Source of the DNA: Branchiostoma floridae
Lineage: Eukaryota; Chordata; Leptocardii; Amphioxiformes; Branchiostomatidae
DNA: 64,000 bases
Assembly: GCF_000003815.2 (NCBI RefSeq)
Contig: NC_049983.1
Coordinates: 720,524-784,523, forward strand
Reading direction: 5' to 3'
The notes beneath the pieces were generated by a model that made no database searches, had not been told where the DNA came from, and worked only from the letters and a program-made list of their open reading frames with translations. Positions within the stretch are counted from its first letter, which is position 1; the number at the start of each line of letters is the position of its first letter. Below, piece after piece: positions 9,232 through 20,895 of this stretch. The translations under genes were made by a program, and so were the position numbers.

Positions 9232-11604
9232 GTGTCTGTGCCCAGCAGCACTCCTCTGACTGACAATGATATTGCTAATGTAATCAATCATCACTTTTCT
9301 GACATCGTTAACGAACTTCCATGCCTTGACCTTGAGTCATTGCCATCTTACCTGCCTTCTCCTTCTAGACCTCCGCATATACATTCATATGAGGTTCATG
9401 AAATCTTGAAGCGCCTTGATGCAAGGAAAAGCTGCGGCCCTGATAACATTTCCTCGAAAATCAAAACATTTGCTGTCGAATTTAGTGAAATTCTTGCCCA
9501 TATTTTCAACTGCTCATTGGAAGAGGGACGTGTTCCCAAACAATGGAAAGAAGCCATTATTGCCCCAATTCCAAACTCGGAAAGTCCCAGCGTCAGTAGA
9601 GCATCTACGACCAATATCACTCACTTCTGTTTTTATGAAAACGTTTGAATCGTTCATTTCAAAATGGATTTTCCAAGACATTGACAAAATTCTGGATCCA
9701 AATCAATATGGCAGTAGAAAAGAGCACTCATCTGTCCACTACTTGATTAGTATGATTGATTCAATTCTTCGCGGTGCTGAGACCCCTAAAAGCATCCAGA
9801 CTGTTTTGCTGACTGATTTTATCAAAGAGTTTGATAGAAATGATCATACTATCTTAATCCGCAATTGTTAACATGCGGTGTGCGTACTTGTATTTTACCA
9901 TTGCTTTGTGATTTTCTGACTGAGCGTACACAATGTGTCCGGTACCGATGCGTTATTTCCAGTTGGGAGAAAATTGCCTCTGGTGCCCCACAGGGGACAA
10001 AACTAGGGCCGATCCTGTTCCTAGTATATGTGAATGATGCAGTGCATTTTTTTCTGGATAGATGGAAGTATGTTGATGATCTGTCGTTTATGCCTAGGTT
10101 ACACATAGCCGACTTTGGCTCCCGAACACTAGCCGAATCTCAGCCGACCCAAGTCGGCAGTAGTTCGGGAGTAGTCTGACCAGTTTAGGCAACGCCTATT
10201 TTTCTAGCGCCGAACATGTCCCGAACATCTCCCGACCAGTAAATGACTTACTCTCGACTGTGTCCCGAATGCTGTCAAACCTATTCCCTACCGTGCCGAC
10301 CTCTAGCCGCAGATTGTCGAATCACTCCTGACTGATCCCCAACTGATTACCGACCCTCTCTCGACTTGAAATGGACATAATCAGCGATTTTCAAAAGAGT
10401 GGTCATTTTTGTTTTTAATAAAGATTATCCTTTCTTCTATTTTGTAAACATCACCAAGAGATCAAATTTGGATCACAGATAGCTCCAATGCGGCATTTAT
10501 GGTTCTTTTTGTTTTTGGCTGGATTTCGGGGGTGATTCGTCTACGTCCTGGCAATAGTCTTTTTGCTTGGGAATGAGTTAGCAGAGATTTGTCTACGGTC
10601 TTGGGGTGAATCATTGGTACGTTGGAAACAAGCTGGGAGTAAGTCAGCAGTGTTTATGGCGTGGTTAAGATTTAATTTGACTGCTGACTTACTCCCGAAC
10701 ACCAACCGAACACTCAGCCGACCGTGCCGAACACCAGCCGACCACCAACCGACTCATTCCAGAGTTGCCGTTCAGAGCCGAATGTTTTGAACATTTCAAA
10801 ACATTCGAATGGAGCAGCCGAACACCAGCCGACTGAGCAGAACGCCAGCCGAACGCCAGCCGACTGAGCAGAACGCCAGCCGACTACAGCCGGCTAGCTT
10901 CCGAATTACTCCTAAACCACAGTCGGGAGAGAGTCGGGAGTCAAATTCGGCTATGTGTAACCTAGGCATAAAAGAGAGCAGATTATTCAGTGAAGAGCTA
11001 GAGCTCAATGCAGACAACAATCAACCAACTAGATACATGGTCATCCGAAAACCGTATGACATTGAACGAAGATAAGTGCAAATTAATGTGTATTTCCTTC
11101 ATGAAGGATCCCCCTCTAGCTCCTGTGTTATTACTGAATGGCAAAGCCTCAGAGTACACTGAAGATGCCTCTATACTAGGTATCTGGATGTCTGCGGACT
11201 TGAAATGGGGAAAACATACTAACTTCATTATAAAAAAAGGAAGCCGTCGTCTTTTTTTGCTTAAAAACCTACGCTTTGGTGTCTGCACTGAAGATCTCTG
11301 TGAGATTTACCTATTATATGTCCGACCTATCATGGAATATGCGGCCCCAGTATGGCATCCAGGTTTAACATGTCAACAATCGGCTGCATTAGAACGCATA
11401 CAAAAGCGTGCGCTAAGAATTATTCTGGGCAGCGAATATACTTGTTATATCGAAGCTCTATGTAGGCTAAATATGAACACTTTAAAAGCAAGAAGAGAAT
11501 TTCTATGTCTTAAGTTCGCGAAATCCATGTTTAATTCACCCATTTTTCGAAGCTGGTTGCCAGCTACACGTCATGAAGTTCACAACAGAGACTTAAAACT
11601 ATAG
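9232..11604 (+). pseudogene. Jockey/CR1-group LINE reverse transcriptase, frameshifted and split by a TIR element
   Basis: Pieces of one RT appear in order in different frames. The fingers block is at 9232-9600 (DARKSCGPDNISSK, QWKEAIIAPIP). From about 9600 to 9871 are LRPISLTS, QYGSRKEHSS and a degraded palm (TDFIKEFDRNDH). From 9865 to 10087 are GAPQGTKLGPILF and the catalytic YVDD. After the inserted TIR element (10091-10968), the thumb and tail run 11008-11604 (TLNEDKCKLM, LGIWMSADLKWGKH, YAAPVWHPG). Frame changes near 9600, 9870 and 11000 show it is dead. It ends abruptly after HNRDLK, about 30 residues short of the related tail seen in the minus-strand fragment at 11970-12745. No endonuclease domain is visible upstream, so it is also 5'-truncated. 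Confidence 0.8.
10091..10968. mobile_element. 878-bp non-autonomous TIR element with TA target duplication
   Basis: The ends are inverted copies: tgcctaggttacacatagcc at the left and ggctatgtgtaacctaggca at the right, continuing with about 15 further mostly matching bases. TA flanks both sides (10089-10090, 10969-10970), as in Tc1/mariner-type insertions. It sits inside the RT between the YVDD motif and the thumb, so it moved after the LINE. Its inner arms are dense in short motifs of the type cagccgac/ccgaac in both orientations. It has no transposase ORF. Confidence 0.8.
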
Positions 11605-11969
11605 ACATTCTATTTCTCTTTCTCTATCTCTCTTCTTCCACCACTCCCTTAATGTCATTTCCAACCTCTCTTTTTCTATTAACTAACCACTGGGGATACA
11701 TGACTGAGCCGTCAACACCCGCTCTCACCTTAATTCACCCCGTTGCATCATGTCAACTATAACAACGGACTTCAGCCAACTTGAACTATTGGTGACGTTT
11801 CTCAAATGGACTTCGTCTTCCCCTCATGGTTTGTTTGTACTTCAGCCGATACACAGAGGTTATGCAAGCATCTAGTTTGCCAAATCAGCTTGAGAAGAAA
11901 CGGCAAATCTAAAGAATGGGCTTTAAATGTTGACTTTGTCCAAGATGATATGTACACACCTGTCAATGA
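11599..11969. repeat. Interspersed repeat, copy 1 (rest at 12746-12815)
   Basis: This stretch is nearly identical to 21618-21988, starting at ctatagacattc in both. Copy 2 is continuous where copy 1 is broken by a LINE insertion at 11970-12745, and the match resumes at 12746-12815. The repeat starts where the LINE coding sequence at 9232-11604 ends, so it may be the 3' untranslated region of that LINE family. Short reading frames in it (for example 11806-11991) are open in both copies but have no recognisable domain. Confidence 0.75.
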
Positions 11970-12745
11970 GAGAGAGGACTGGTTTATTTAAACACACAAT
12001 GTCAGGTACAAGATGGTAGTCCGAAGACTAAATTGCCTCGTACAGTGTACAAAAAAAGACTGGCGCTTAAGAGTCTAATGGAATGTCCTGCCTAAGTGCA
12101 TTAATCTAATTAGAATCATCACAATACCCACTTAACTGTACAATTTAAAAGTGTGGATCTATACACACACACATATATATATATCAGTAATAAAATCAAT
12201 CTCATTTCAATTTAAAATAGAACTATTGAGATAGATTAAAATGTGACATTTAAAGTCTAGTATGAATTTAACAGATCGACACAATATGGCAGCGTGGTAT
12301 TCCTAAAACGTGACGTTCGACACTTAAACTGACTGACGTTGTCTGCATCACTGAGGTCCCTGCCATGTACCTCAGAGCGGCGTGGTGGTAGCCAGTTGAA
12401 TATTTTAGATTGAACAAGGGACTTGGCAAACTTCAGACAGTGAACTTTACGCCTTACATGCAGAGGTTCTAGATCACACATCTGTAGCGCTGAACTGTAG
12501 GAACTGTATGAACGACCAAGAATGATCTGACAAGCTTTGACCTGGACACGCTCAATCATACGTGACTGTTCTACTGTAAGCCCCGGGTGCCAAACCTGGC
12601 AGGCGTATTCTAAGGTGGGGCGGAAAAAACCCTATGTACACAAGTACTAAGTCACTAGAGCTCAGACCGTGTTTCTTCAAGCACCTAATCATGTATAAAC
12701 GGCAATTAGCTTTGCCCACAATCATTACTACATGTGCGGTCCACT
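11970..12745 (-). pseudogene. 5'-truncated LINE 3' end, inserted antisense into the repeat
   Basis: On the minus strand, two frames give the tail of a jockey/CR1-group RT: a thumb piece at about 12745-12552 and a tail at 12559-12257 (VQVKACQIILG, LKFAKSL, WLPPRRSEVHGRDL, ending LPYCVDLLN), with a frameshift near 12555. A 3' region follows to 11970. The 7-base sequence tcaatga flanks the insert at 11963-11969 and 12746-12752, and the uninterrupted paralogue at 21618-22043 shows the empty site. Confidence 0.8.
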
Positions 12746-12815
12746 TCAATGACGTATCATATTGTTCAACTGTGTTGGCAACATACCAAACTGGTCGAAT
12801 TCACTCACACTGCTA

Positions 12816-13319
12816 AGGGCTTATCACATACGTACTATTGTAAAATGGGTTTCTATGTTATGTAAGAGTTTAATTCAGGGACGAGCAAAAGCAAGATTGA
12901 TATATGTTAAGTTCTTGAGTAATTTCCTTGACGTCGCATGGGGTGAAAAAACACCCTGTTGACGGATTACAGCCAGCCTTGGGATATTCTATTAAAGATA
13001 AAGGTTATCACGCGCCAGATCGAGGAGATGAAAACTAAGGGCGTGTTTTTCACTGTGAATTGCAATGCCATTATTCTTATGGTCTCATCGTAAAATGAAC
13101 CATGGAACGTCGTTTCATTACATCAAAAACTCTTGATATTAACCCTTGTCCTGCTAAGAATGCCAATTCCGCCGGCGCCAAGCTGATTGATTAATCAAAT
13201 CAGTAAAACTTTACAAATTCTGTGCTGCTGCTGCAGAGTCACCCCTCTAGTCGGTTTGCTGCAGTATGTCGCAAAATTCGTACATATATAACACAGTTGA
13301 GAATCAGTAGTTCTAAATT
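12816..13319. other. Non-coding stretch, nothing recognised
   Basis: AT-rich sequence with no convincing exon, repeat or RNA gene. Confidence 0.4.
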
Positions 13320-13745
13320 AAAACACAGGATGTAGCCCCCGACCAAGAGTTCTGCCCATTTTGTCCAAAGGTAATTGAAAATGAATTTCACTTTGTCATG
13401 GAATGCTCCAGGTATGATGTCTTACGCAATATTCACATTCCTGTCTCTAAATATTACAGATTTTAAGATACTCGATACCAGAAGTAGATTTTACTATATC
13501 TTAAGATCCGACAGCTCTCATAATGCTAAGATAGGTAAATACATAAAAGATTGCTTTGAGATTAGAAAAGATGATGGAACTCACGTTTAGCCCCATCTGA
13601 TTGTATAAAGATTTGGGTTGTCCAATGTTCTTTAGTTAGTAGAATTTAAGATTTACTCTGTATCCCCATTCTGTAGTCTATGGTTGACCAAACGAAATTC
13701 ACTGTCCTTTTCGTCATGACATCCTTCTATATGTAGCTAATGTTC
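13320..13745 (+). pseudogene. LINE 3'-end fragment with zinc-knuckle-like tail
   Basis: The sequence encodes a tail with FCPFCPKVIENEFHFVMEC, a C-x2-C...H...C arrangement typical of LINE ORF2 C-termini. After a frame change comes KIGKYIKDCFEIR and a 3' region. The same tail is found at 28460-29330 and a related one at 33030-33475, so it belongs to a repeated family. Confidence 0.7.
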
Positions 13746-14003
13746 ACAAACCTATTTATACTATTAACAGACACGGGTGAGAGAAAAAGTGAAAACTGCC
13801 TAACAGACAGTGTTAAGGATTAAATGGGTCAGAGAGATGCAACAAGGCGGAAAGCCATCAAGACAAGACTGGGAATGCTATCTATCCCTTAGGAACAAAA
13901 CAACATCAGCAAGAAGAAAGGCAAAAATAAGACACTTTGAAAGTGCCAGAGCCGAAAATAAATGTCAAGTTCAGAGAGTACGAGTAATTGTCCTTGAAAG
14001 AAT
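13746..14003. other. Non-coding stretch leading into the tandem array
   Basis: A short open frame at 13810-14028 has no recognisable domain and runs into the tandem repeat; not regarded as a gene. Confidence 0.4.
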
Positions 14004-14725
14004 TTGTGCTATATTTGCACTATTATAAGATGTAAACCAAACTTGTCCTGTTGTTGGAACTTACTTAAAGAATAAACCAATATATTGACTATCAAATGCA
14101 TGCTTACAAAATTTGGGTTCTTGTTTTGTTGCTCTGCAATTGTCCTTCAAAGTAGGTCAATTTTTATCATTTTTACAATATGTCATTTTGTGCTACATTT
14201 GCACTATTATAACTTGTAGACCAGTCTTGTTCTGTTATTGGAATTTATTTGAAAGATAAAACAATCAATTGTCTATTAAAGGCATGCTTGTAAAGTTTGG
14301 GTTCTTGTTTTGTTGATACACAATTGTCATTTAAAGTAGGTCAATTTTCATGATTCTGATAATATGTCATTTTGTGCCATCTTTGCACAATCATAACTTC
14401 CAAACCATACGCGTCCTGTAATTGACATTACATGGAATATAAACCAGTATATTTTACCAATGTTTGCTTGCTAAATTTAAGTTCTTGTTTTCATGCTTCG
14501 CAATCGTCCTTTAAAGTAGGACAATTTTCATGATTTTGATAATAATTATTTTGTGCCAACTTTGCACAATCATAACGTTTAAACCAAACTTAAGCTTGTT
14601 CTGTAACTGAAAGTTACTTGAAATATAAACCAATATTTTGTCTATCAAACGCATGCTTGCACATTACAGGTTCTTGTATTCTAGCAGAGAATGTACATGT
14701 CTAAAGTAGGTCGTATATCAAATTC
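14004..14725. repeat. Tandem repeat, about 184-bp unit, nearly four copies
   Basis: The landmark ttgtgc(t/c)a followed by tttgcac recurs at 14004, 14188, 14372 and 14551 (spacing 184, 184, 179). Other shared blocks are gcttgt/gcttac...ttcttgttt and taaagtagg. Copies are clearly diverged and the fourth fades out near 14725. Confidence 0.85.
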
Positions 14726-17288
14726 GCTACCGAATAAAGTCAAAATATCATATCTTTGTTCATACATCTCGAAATGACAAAATTCAATTGCATAATATAC
14801 CTTCGAAACTAGAGTCTATTATACCGTAGAGTTCATTATATTGTAACCTGTATGTATAACGCAATATGTATAAGGGATAAGCCACCACTACTCTATATTT
14901 CTATTTGTTTTGTTACCACTGTACTACTGTTACAGAATTTTTAAAAGTACAGTTTATCCTAAAATCATAGGAATGTGACATTTCAAGAGATGGTGTACCA
15001 CAACATAGAATAGATATTATTGGGTATTTGTTTCAATTCCTGTCTTCATCATTTTGTCCATGCTTTGTCTAGAGTTACTTACATTATGCAACAGTTTGCT
15101 TTGCAAGATATTGTAATGCTGCTATGCAGTCTTGAAATAACTTTATTCAAATATGTTGTGTAAGCACAAAGCAATAATCAGAGGTGTAGAAACGCATGTT
15201 ATGGTACTGATTTCCAGTTGTAAACTATTGATAATCACAATGGGATTCATTGTAAAATAATGTTTTGATGTGCATTGTAGTGATGTATGTAGCGTTGTGA
15301 TTTATCTGTGAGATGCACTGTACTCTGTAAATGACTAAAAAAATTGCACAAAAAAAACTTTCCGATATTGAAAAGACATAACATTTTACATGGCAACTGA
15401 ATCTATTGTATATTTACTTGTCACTACTAGGAAAAAGTGTAGGCAATGTCAAAAACTTCTACATTTAATAAAAATGGCCACATGTAATGTGCCATATTTC
15501 ACAAATGTGCATATCATGGGCCCCAGTGGTGTCACATTTGCATTGCAAGTGGTGGGAGGTTTATTTCGAGATACGGCTTTACTTTTTGTATCCAAGGTCT
15601 TGTATTGATGGTGTTTACCATTTCCCAAGTGAGTGTCGAAAAATGTTGACTTTGCAATTTATGGAACGCCCCTCCTCTACATGTAGCCTCGTTGTACGAA
15701 AAATCATTTTTGTAGCTACATTTTTGTAGCACGCCTTGAAGTTTTCTGGGAATACCTTTTCTTATGGTTTCAGCCAATATAGTCAAATTTATGACGTCAT
15801 AATTACGTCATATTACGTTGTAATACCGTAAAACTTCTTAGAATCTTTAGATTTAGCATCCTCCCCCGTTTTGACGAAAAAAGCCCGGTCCGAAGACGGT
15901 TAAGGTGCGAATTATTTGTTCGCGCATGCTCTCAGGGACAAAATCCTATTGTGCCATCTCATTGTAAACAAAATTATAATATTTCACGTGCCGAACCCAC
16001 ATTTAAGTACAGGATCAGGAGAACAGCAAAGTTACCCCAGAATTTTCTTGGGTGTTGAGAGGAGAACAGCGCCAGTCCAAGGTAGGTTAGCATTGGTGTC
16101 AAAGACAAGAAATGTACAGTGAGTACTGTCTACCGTAGATTTTACCTGGCATTCCTGCAATCTTATCAATAGCGATCATGTACGTTATTTTTTTTCATGC
16201 TGACTGCTTTTTTTGTCTTTTGCAGTTCAATTTAGTATTCTTTAGTAGCGCGAGTTTTTGAGGGAGGGGGGAACTCATCATTTCCATGCTCGTTGATATT
16301 TTGGCATCAATTTTACAATCAAACTTGATATCAAATTTTTTTACTGGTGACTGACACAGCATTCGTAACATATAGTTTAAAATATAAGTAGGAAAAAGTC
16401 GAGACTTCTGCGATATGGGAACATAATGGATGGCGGATTAAGATAGCGTGATTTCTTTATATGAGGATCTATGTTTTCCTTCTCCCTAAAAGTTGACACC
16501 AGTCTTTGAAAATCTGTCCACGATGAATCCAGTACACTATACAGTGGACGTAGGTTGACAAACACGATTTCGTAATGCTGTCTTTTATATAGTCTTCTAT
16601 TGTGCCGCGGCCCGCGTGTGGGTAGCTAGTTACCTGCTTGAAAAAAGCAGGTCTTGATTCTGGTAGGGATTTTTTGTGATTCCGGACCAATATCTTTAGA
16701 ATCTTTGGATGGATTGCGATCACGTTTGCTATGGGGATAGATATTGTGAGCCATTGTGCTATATAGCGCGCATTAGAATTTTGCTGCAGTTTGTGGTTCG
16801 TTTTTAAAAAAGATTATTTACACCCATTTTGGTCAGGAGTAGAGTGGTCCTAGTCAGTTTGTTTAGATGGCCAATTGGCTGGAGGCTGCCCACCCACACC
16901 AGCTGGGTGCAGTTAGTGTTTAGTTTCAGTGTCCTTCAGTCATTATGGTTTCTTCTACACCTTCTAGCATCCCCTTCAAAAGTGTTACATTTATCAGGTT
17001 GTATGCAATGTACATCTACAAAAGTGAATGTTACCTTGTTACCTCTATGAAAAATGGAGGTACTGTTTTTTTATGTTTTTGGGGTATATATCAGTTTTTG
17101 CAGTTTGGTGGTTGATTAAAAAATATATTAGAGTAACTGTGACCTCTGTATGGAATGAACCATTATATACACATAAGGGATATGTGCCAGGTGCAGGTGT
17201 AACAATAGGAAATAAAAATGAAATGGCTAGGTCACTAAAAAGGTGTAGTTTTGGATCTCACTGTTTATCATAAGTAGATATATTTTAA
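14726..17288. other. Long AT-rich stretch without a recognisable gene
   Basis: No frame has a domain or splice-supported structure. A palindromic TGACGTCA (15792-15799) with a nearby TTACGTCA (15803-15810) resembles CREB/ATF sites but stands alone. This may be intergenic DNA or an intron of a gene outside the window. Confidence 0.4.
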
Positions 17289-18651
17289 AGCTGGGTTCAC
17301 ACGTGCGTAACGGGGGCCGCCCTAAGATGCCAGTTTTTTTACGCGCTCGAACTCACGGCGCTCCATCACTATTTGCCAAAGAGTAGTCAAGTTTTGATCA
17401 ATGAATTTTTAACACATTCATCTAGAGACCATACTTGAATAAGGAAGGCATCCATACTGTTCATGAACTCTTCACCCTCCGCGTTACAACTGGCAAACAA
17501 CGAGGACGTTATCGTGAATATAAATTCCGATTTTGAGCCGCGTTAAACAGTGTGCCCTAACTTGCCCCGCTTTCGGAATTTGCTCTCTTCGAAAGTTCAA
17601 GCTGGTGACCAATTTAGACAAACATGAATAAAAATTCTAATTCTATTAAATATTAGCTTTCTTTTGACAGTTGAATTGTGATTGTGTGTGCTTCTTGTCT
17701 CCCGCGAGGAGGGCTAAATCTTTCACAATCCAGGTCGTATTTTCATGGGAAATGGGCGAAATGCACTGAATGCGGCGGCCCGACTAACAAAATCATTACG
17801 AAAAACGACAGCGCCAAAATCACAAAAAAACTCTGTGCACGTAGTGGGAAACATATTCGACATCACTCTGTGAAGTTTGATTTTTTTATAGACGGTACGA
17901 ATCATTTGTTAGAGTAACAAATCTTTTGGGCGTTCGCTCGTCTGCCACCTGCGGGGCCACGCTCCCTGGGGATAACAACGGCGGTGATGCTTATGTTTTT
18001 TTTTCTATGGCCGGTATTCTACTCAACAAACATTTGCAAACCAATATTTGTAGTGTTTTGTGAAGCTTTATTTCTTATGTGTATGACAGTTGTGTGGCTG
18101 TTTTTTACTGGTTGTTTATTTATGGACACGAGCCACCAATACCTAGTAACAGGTGACCACAGTGGTTCGGCGCTACCAACATTATTGTGAAAATTCTGTC
18201 TTCAAAAAAAAAGGGAAGTCAACATGTGTAAAAAAAACATTTTAATAGAAAAAAAGCTGTTTGTTTGGACTTGGTTTATTTACCTTTGTAATCATCATAG
18301 TCAGTGGCAACAAACACGGCGTACTTATGCATAATAAGATCAGCAAAAAATCCGGGCATCTTAGGGCAGGGGGCATCTTAGGTCGGCCCCCATTATATAT
18401 TCAAGTCCGTCTGGAATTCTAGGTCATACCAGGCTCCCAAGATCGCTGCAAAAAATAGAAGAAATTGTGGAAAGATAGACACCTAACATGCCAGAGGAGC
18501 CAGCTGACCGAGGAGTATGATTTGCGACCAGCTATCTCCTCTGGCATGTTACTGGCTATATTTGTCCAATTTCTATTATTTTTTTGAGCGTCCTGTGAAG
18601 CCTGGCACAGGCTAATGCGGACCTCATATACGCACATGTGTGAACCCAGCT
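17289..18651. mobile_element. 1.36-kb TIR element, TAA target duplication
   Basis: The left end agctgggttcacacgtgcgta is matched in inverse at the right end (tacgcacatgtgtgaacccagct, allowing a two-base insertion). TAA flanks both ends (17286-17288, 18652-18654), a 3-bp duplication of the kind made by PIF/Harbinger elements. A second inverted pair lies inside: gggggccgccctaagatgcc (17306-17327) against the inverse near 18357-18392. No transposase is seen; a small frame at 17678-17917 has two CxxC pairs but no known domain. The segment between the inner pair and the right end holds a separate foldback insertion. Confidence 0.7.
18428..18606. mobile_element. Foldback (hairpin) element nested near the right end of the TIR element
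   Basis: The left arm (from about 18428) and right arm (to about 18606) are imperfect inverted copies of about 75 bases. They meet at the perfect pair catgccagaggag and ctcctctggcatg (18488-18500, 18537-18549) around a 36-base loop. Confidence 0.7.
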
Positions 18652-18692
18652 TAATACCCGTGATATGTGTCTGTGTCTGTCTGTCTCTGTGT

Positions 18693-18787
<95 letters not shown>
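18693..18787. repeat. (GT)n microsatellite
   Basis: An almost pure GT run of more than 80 bases. Long poly-Cys/Val and poly-Thr/His reading frames here are by-products. Confidence 0.95.
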
Positions 18788-18788
<1 letters not shown>

Positions 18789-18860
18789 CGCATGCTACCT
18801 CGTTCTCTACCTTCTAGATGAAACAACAAACGTCCTGATTAAATCCGTACAGGTAAAACC

Positions 18861-20453
18861 ATGAGGAAGTCTCTCGCAATTCTGTTGATCGTGGCCCTGA
18901 CTGTGGCCATGATGTCCGACGGTGCTGAGAGTTGGGGCTCGGGCCGTCGTCGTCGTCGTCGCAAGTCGCTTCACGAGTATGCCGGCGCAGCTGACCGCCA
19001 AGAGCGAGCTGTGCCAGCAGGTATGTTACCTATGCCAGACTGGAGCGTCTTGTGATGCATAAACCTATGATCACAGGAGGCGTTATCATTTGATAAGAAC
19101 TACCAAATCCAATTTTCCTTAAAAATGACATTTGCATTTTGATAACCAGTCATTGACTTGATTTTTAAGTCCTTTCCGGACCACCAATCATCTGTTTTTA
19201 TTATGCAAAAAATGAAGTGGTTTTATCCGTTTGACAAGCTGAAACGGATAAATTTGTCATCATGAACGATCCGTTTCGTTTACGAAACGGTTTTTTCCGA
19301 ACGTTCTCGCGAGGTGGATCTGAAACGGTTTCTAGATATCAGGAATTGCAAATTTTCACCATGAACGCAAAACGGCGCGGATCCGGCTTTCATCCGGGCA
19401 CGTGCATTCATAGTTGGTGGTGTCATGGGTAGAAGTAGAATTTTTCACCTGTCAGTCGGATATTTCGGCCGCGTTTTTAAGCGTACAATTCGTTCTTCAT
19501 CCTGGGCCGCCTCCTGGTCGACTGGAGAACCGGCAGTCCTAATATCCAAGGGGAAGGGTTGTGTCAGGATATCCAGAGAAAACGGAATACAGTAGCATAT
19601 AGCGGGAGCAGAATGTTTTCAGAGGCATTGCCAAGGCCATGAAGGAACGCGGCTTCAGTGCCGATCGAAGACCAATAATCTGTACAAGATTGTGCAATAT
19701 CACAACAACATTAAGAGGTCACATTACGATGCATTACCATGCCTTTTTCAAAGAACTGAAACGGTGGGTGCAAGTTTGCGTCGAAATCGCAAAATGCAAA
19801 CCGTTTGCTGTCAGATTTTTAGGCCAAACGGATAAAACCGTTTGGATTTGTGCATAATGAACGGCGTCATAGTCATTGGTAGGACCGCAAGCAGTAATAT
19901 TCACGCCCAAATTTTCCACATGACTCTGAAATGCGAGTCATTATCTAATTCCCTTCATTTGGTTTTTCTTTTCTTATGCGCCTTTCCCTTGTTCCTATTA
20001 GTTTTTCTCTTTTTAGTAAAAAGCAACAACAACTTTATTGCGCTATCTATTCAATTCACAAAGAGTCACCTAATAATGAAAGTCACCTAATAATGTAGTC
20101 ACCTAATAATGAAAGGCAATACGGCCTCAGAGTCTTCGATATTTTTAAATGGTGTATAGAAATGATTGAGCTGCCGAACGAACAATTTCTGTTAGATGCA
20201 TGTTTGGCCAATTTTGCATCAGAATGTTGTCCTTTACATCTTCCGACACAAGATTGGGAAACTACAACTTGCAGAGAGTGGGTGTCATTCTTACATACGC
20301 GAACACGACCTTCGATCTATGAAACGCGTAGGTTCCGTCGAAGTGCTACACATTTTCATCGTTATGATAAAACTACTATTGCGATATGTTTGTGCAGGTG
20401 ATGAACAAATCAAGGATGATCAGATCCACCAGCTCTTGGACGGAGCGCCCTAA
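18861..20453 (+). CDS. Small secreted arginine-rich peptide precursor, two coding exons (71 aa)
   Basis: Coding exon 1 is 18861-19020 and coding exon 2 is 20398-20453 (exon to 20454). Exon 1 ends CAG|GTATGT and exon 2 follows a TTTGTGCAG acceptor; the join is in phase and completes a Gly codon. The 71-residue product starts with a typical signal peptide (MRKS, then a hydrophobic core to about residue 18). Residues 22-28 are AESWGSG, followed by a run of six Arg and one Lys (29-35), a likely furin/prohormone-convertase site, then an acidic C-terminal part ending QLLDGAP. There are no cysteines. The stop lies one base before a further donor (20455), and a 3' UTR exon probably starts at 20769 with ATTAAA at 20872-20877. 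The basic run is encoded by a CGT repeat. No family was recognised; it could be a peptide hormone or antimicrobial precursor. The 5' UTR is undefined. Confidence 0.65.
19170..19890. mobile_element. Inverted-arm element in the intron of the secreted-peptide gene
   Basis: The left arm (about 19180-19250: ggaccaccaatcat, ttattatgca, ggttttatccgtttg) is repeated in inverse near 19800-19885. Many short forms of aaacgg/ccgttt lie between. No ORF and no clear target duplication. Confidence 0.6.
20064..20114. repeat. Short tandem repeat, three units
   Basis: agtcacctaataatg occurs three times with 17-18 base spacing. Confidence 0.8.
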
Positions 20454-20768
20454 GGTACTGGTCTCGAATTTGCACGGCTATTGCTCTTTCATAGTGTTCT
20501 CAAAGTAAGGAATTTATTGATGATTGAAGTTTCAGATCATTTTGTACGCATTTAATGCTTCGTCCCTAACCCCAAACCAACCGTTGGAGGACAGCATGCG
20601 TATATCAATATGTGCCGTATCAACATTATAGGAGAACAGTTCCTGAAATGAGTTTGCTTGTATACATTTTACTAAGATTGGTCAATTGTCTATGAAGTTT
20701 TATGTGTGATCAAATGGACCGCTCAAATTTTGCATTGTATGAATTATGATATTTTCTCCATATTTTAG

Positions 20769-20895
20769 GATGCTGTTCATCCACAGCTACAAGCACTGGA
20801 CCAGCTGTCACCGTGACACGTCGTGAACATCGTTCATTGTCCAGTAATTTTTAACTGTCTAAATTGTTGATATTAAATCTCAGCATGAATGAAAA
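20769..20895 (+). other. Probable 3' UTR exon of the secreted-peptide gene
   Basis: A TATTTTAG acceptor at 20761-20768 is followed by an AT-rich segment with ATTAAA at 20872-20877, a usable polyadenylation signal. The preceding donor is at 20455, directly after the stop codon, so the message should not be a nonsense-decay target. Confidence 0.45.

Noticed and set aside
15792-15810. CRE-type promoter (TGACGTCA and TTACGTCA)
   Set aside because: No gene lies nearby to be controlled; two short palindromes in AT-rich DNA can occur by chance.
15916-16122. Small open frame of 68 codons
   Set aside because: No domain, signal, splice support or conservation evidence.
18419-18864. Poly-Thr/His and poly-Cys/Val proteins
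   Set aside because: They are translations of the GT/CA microsatellite.
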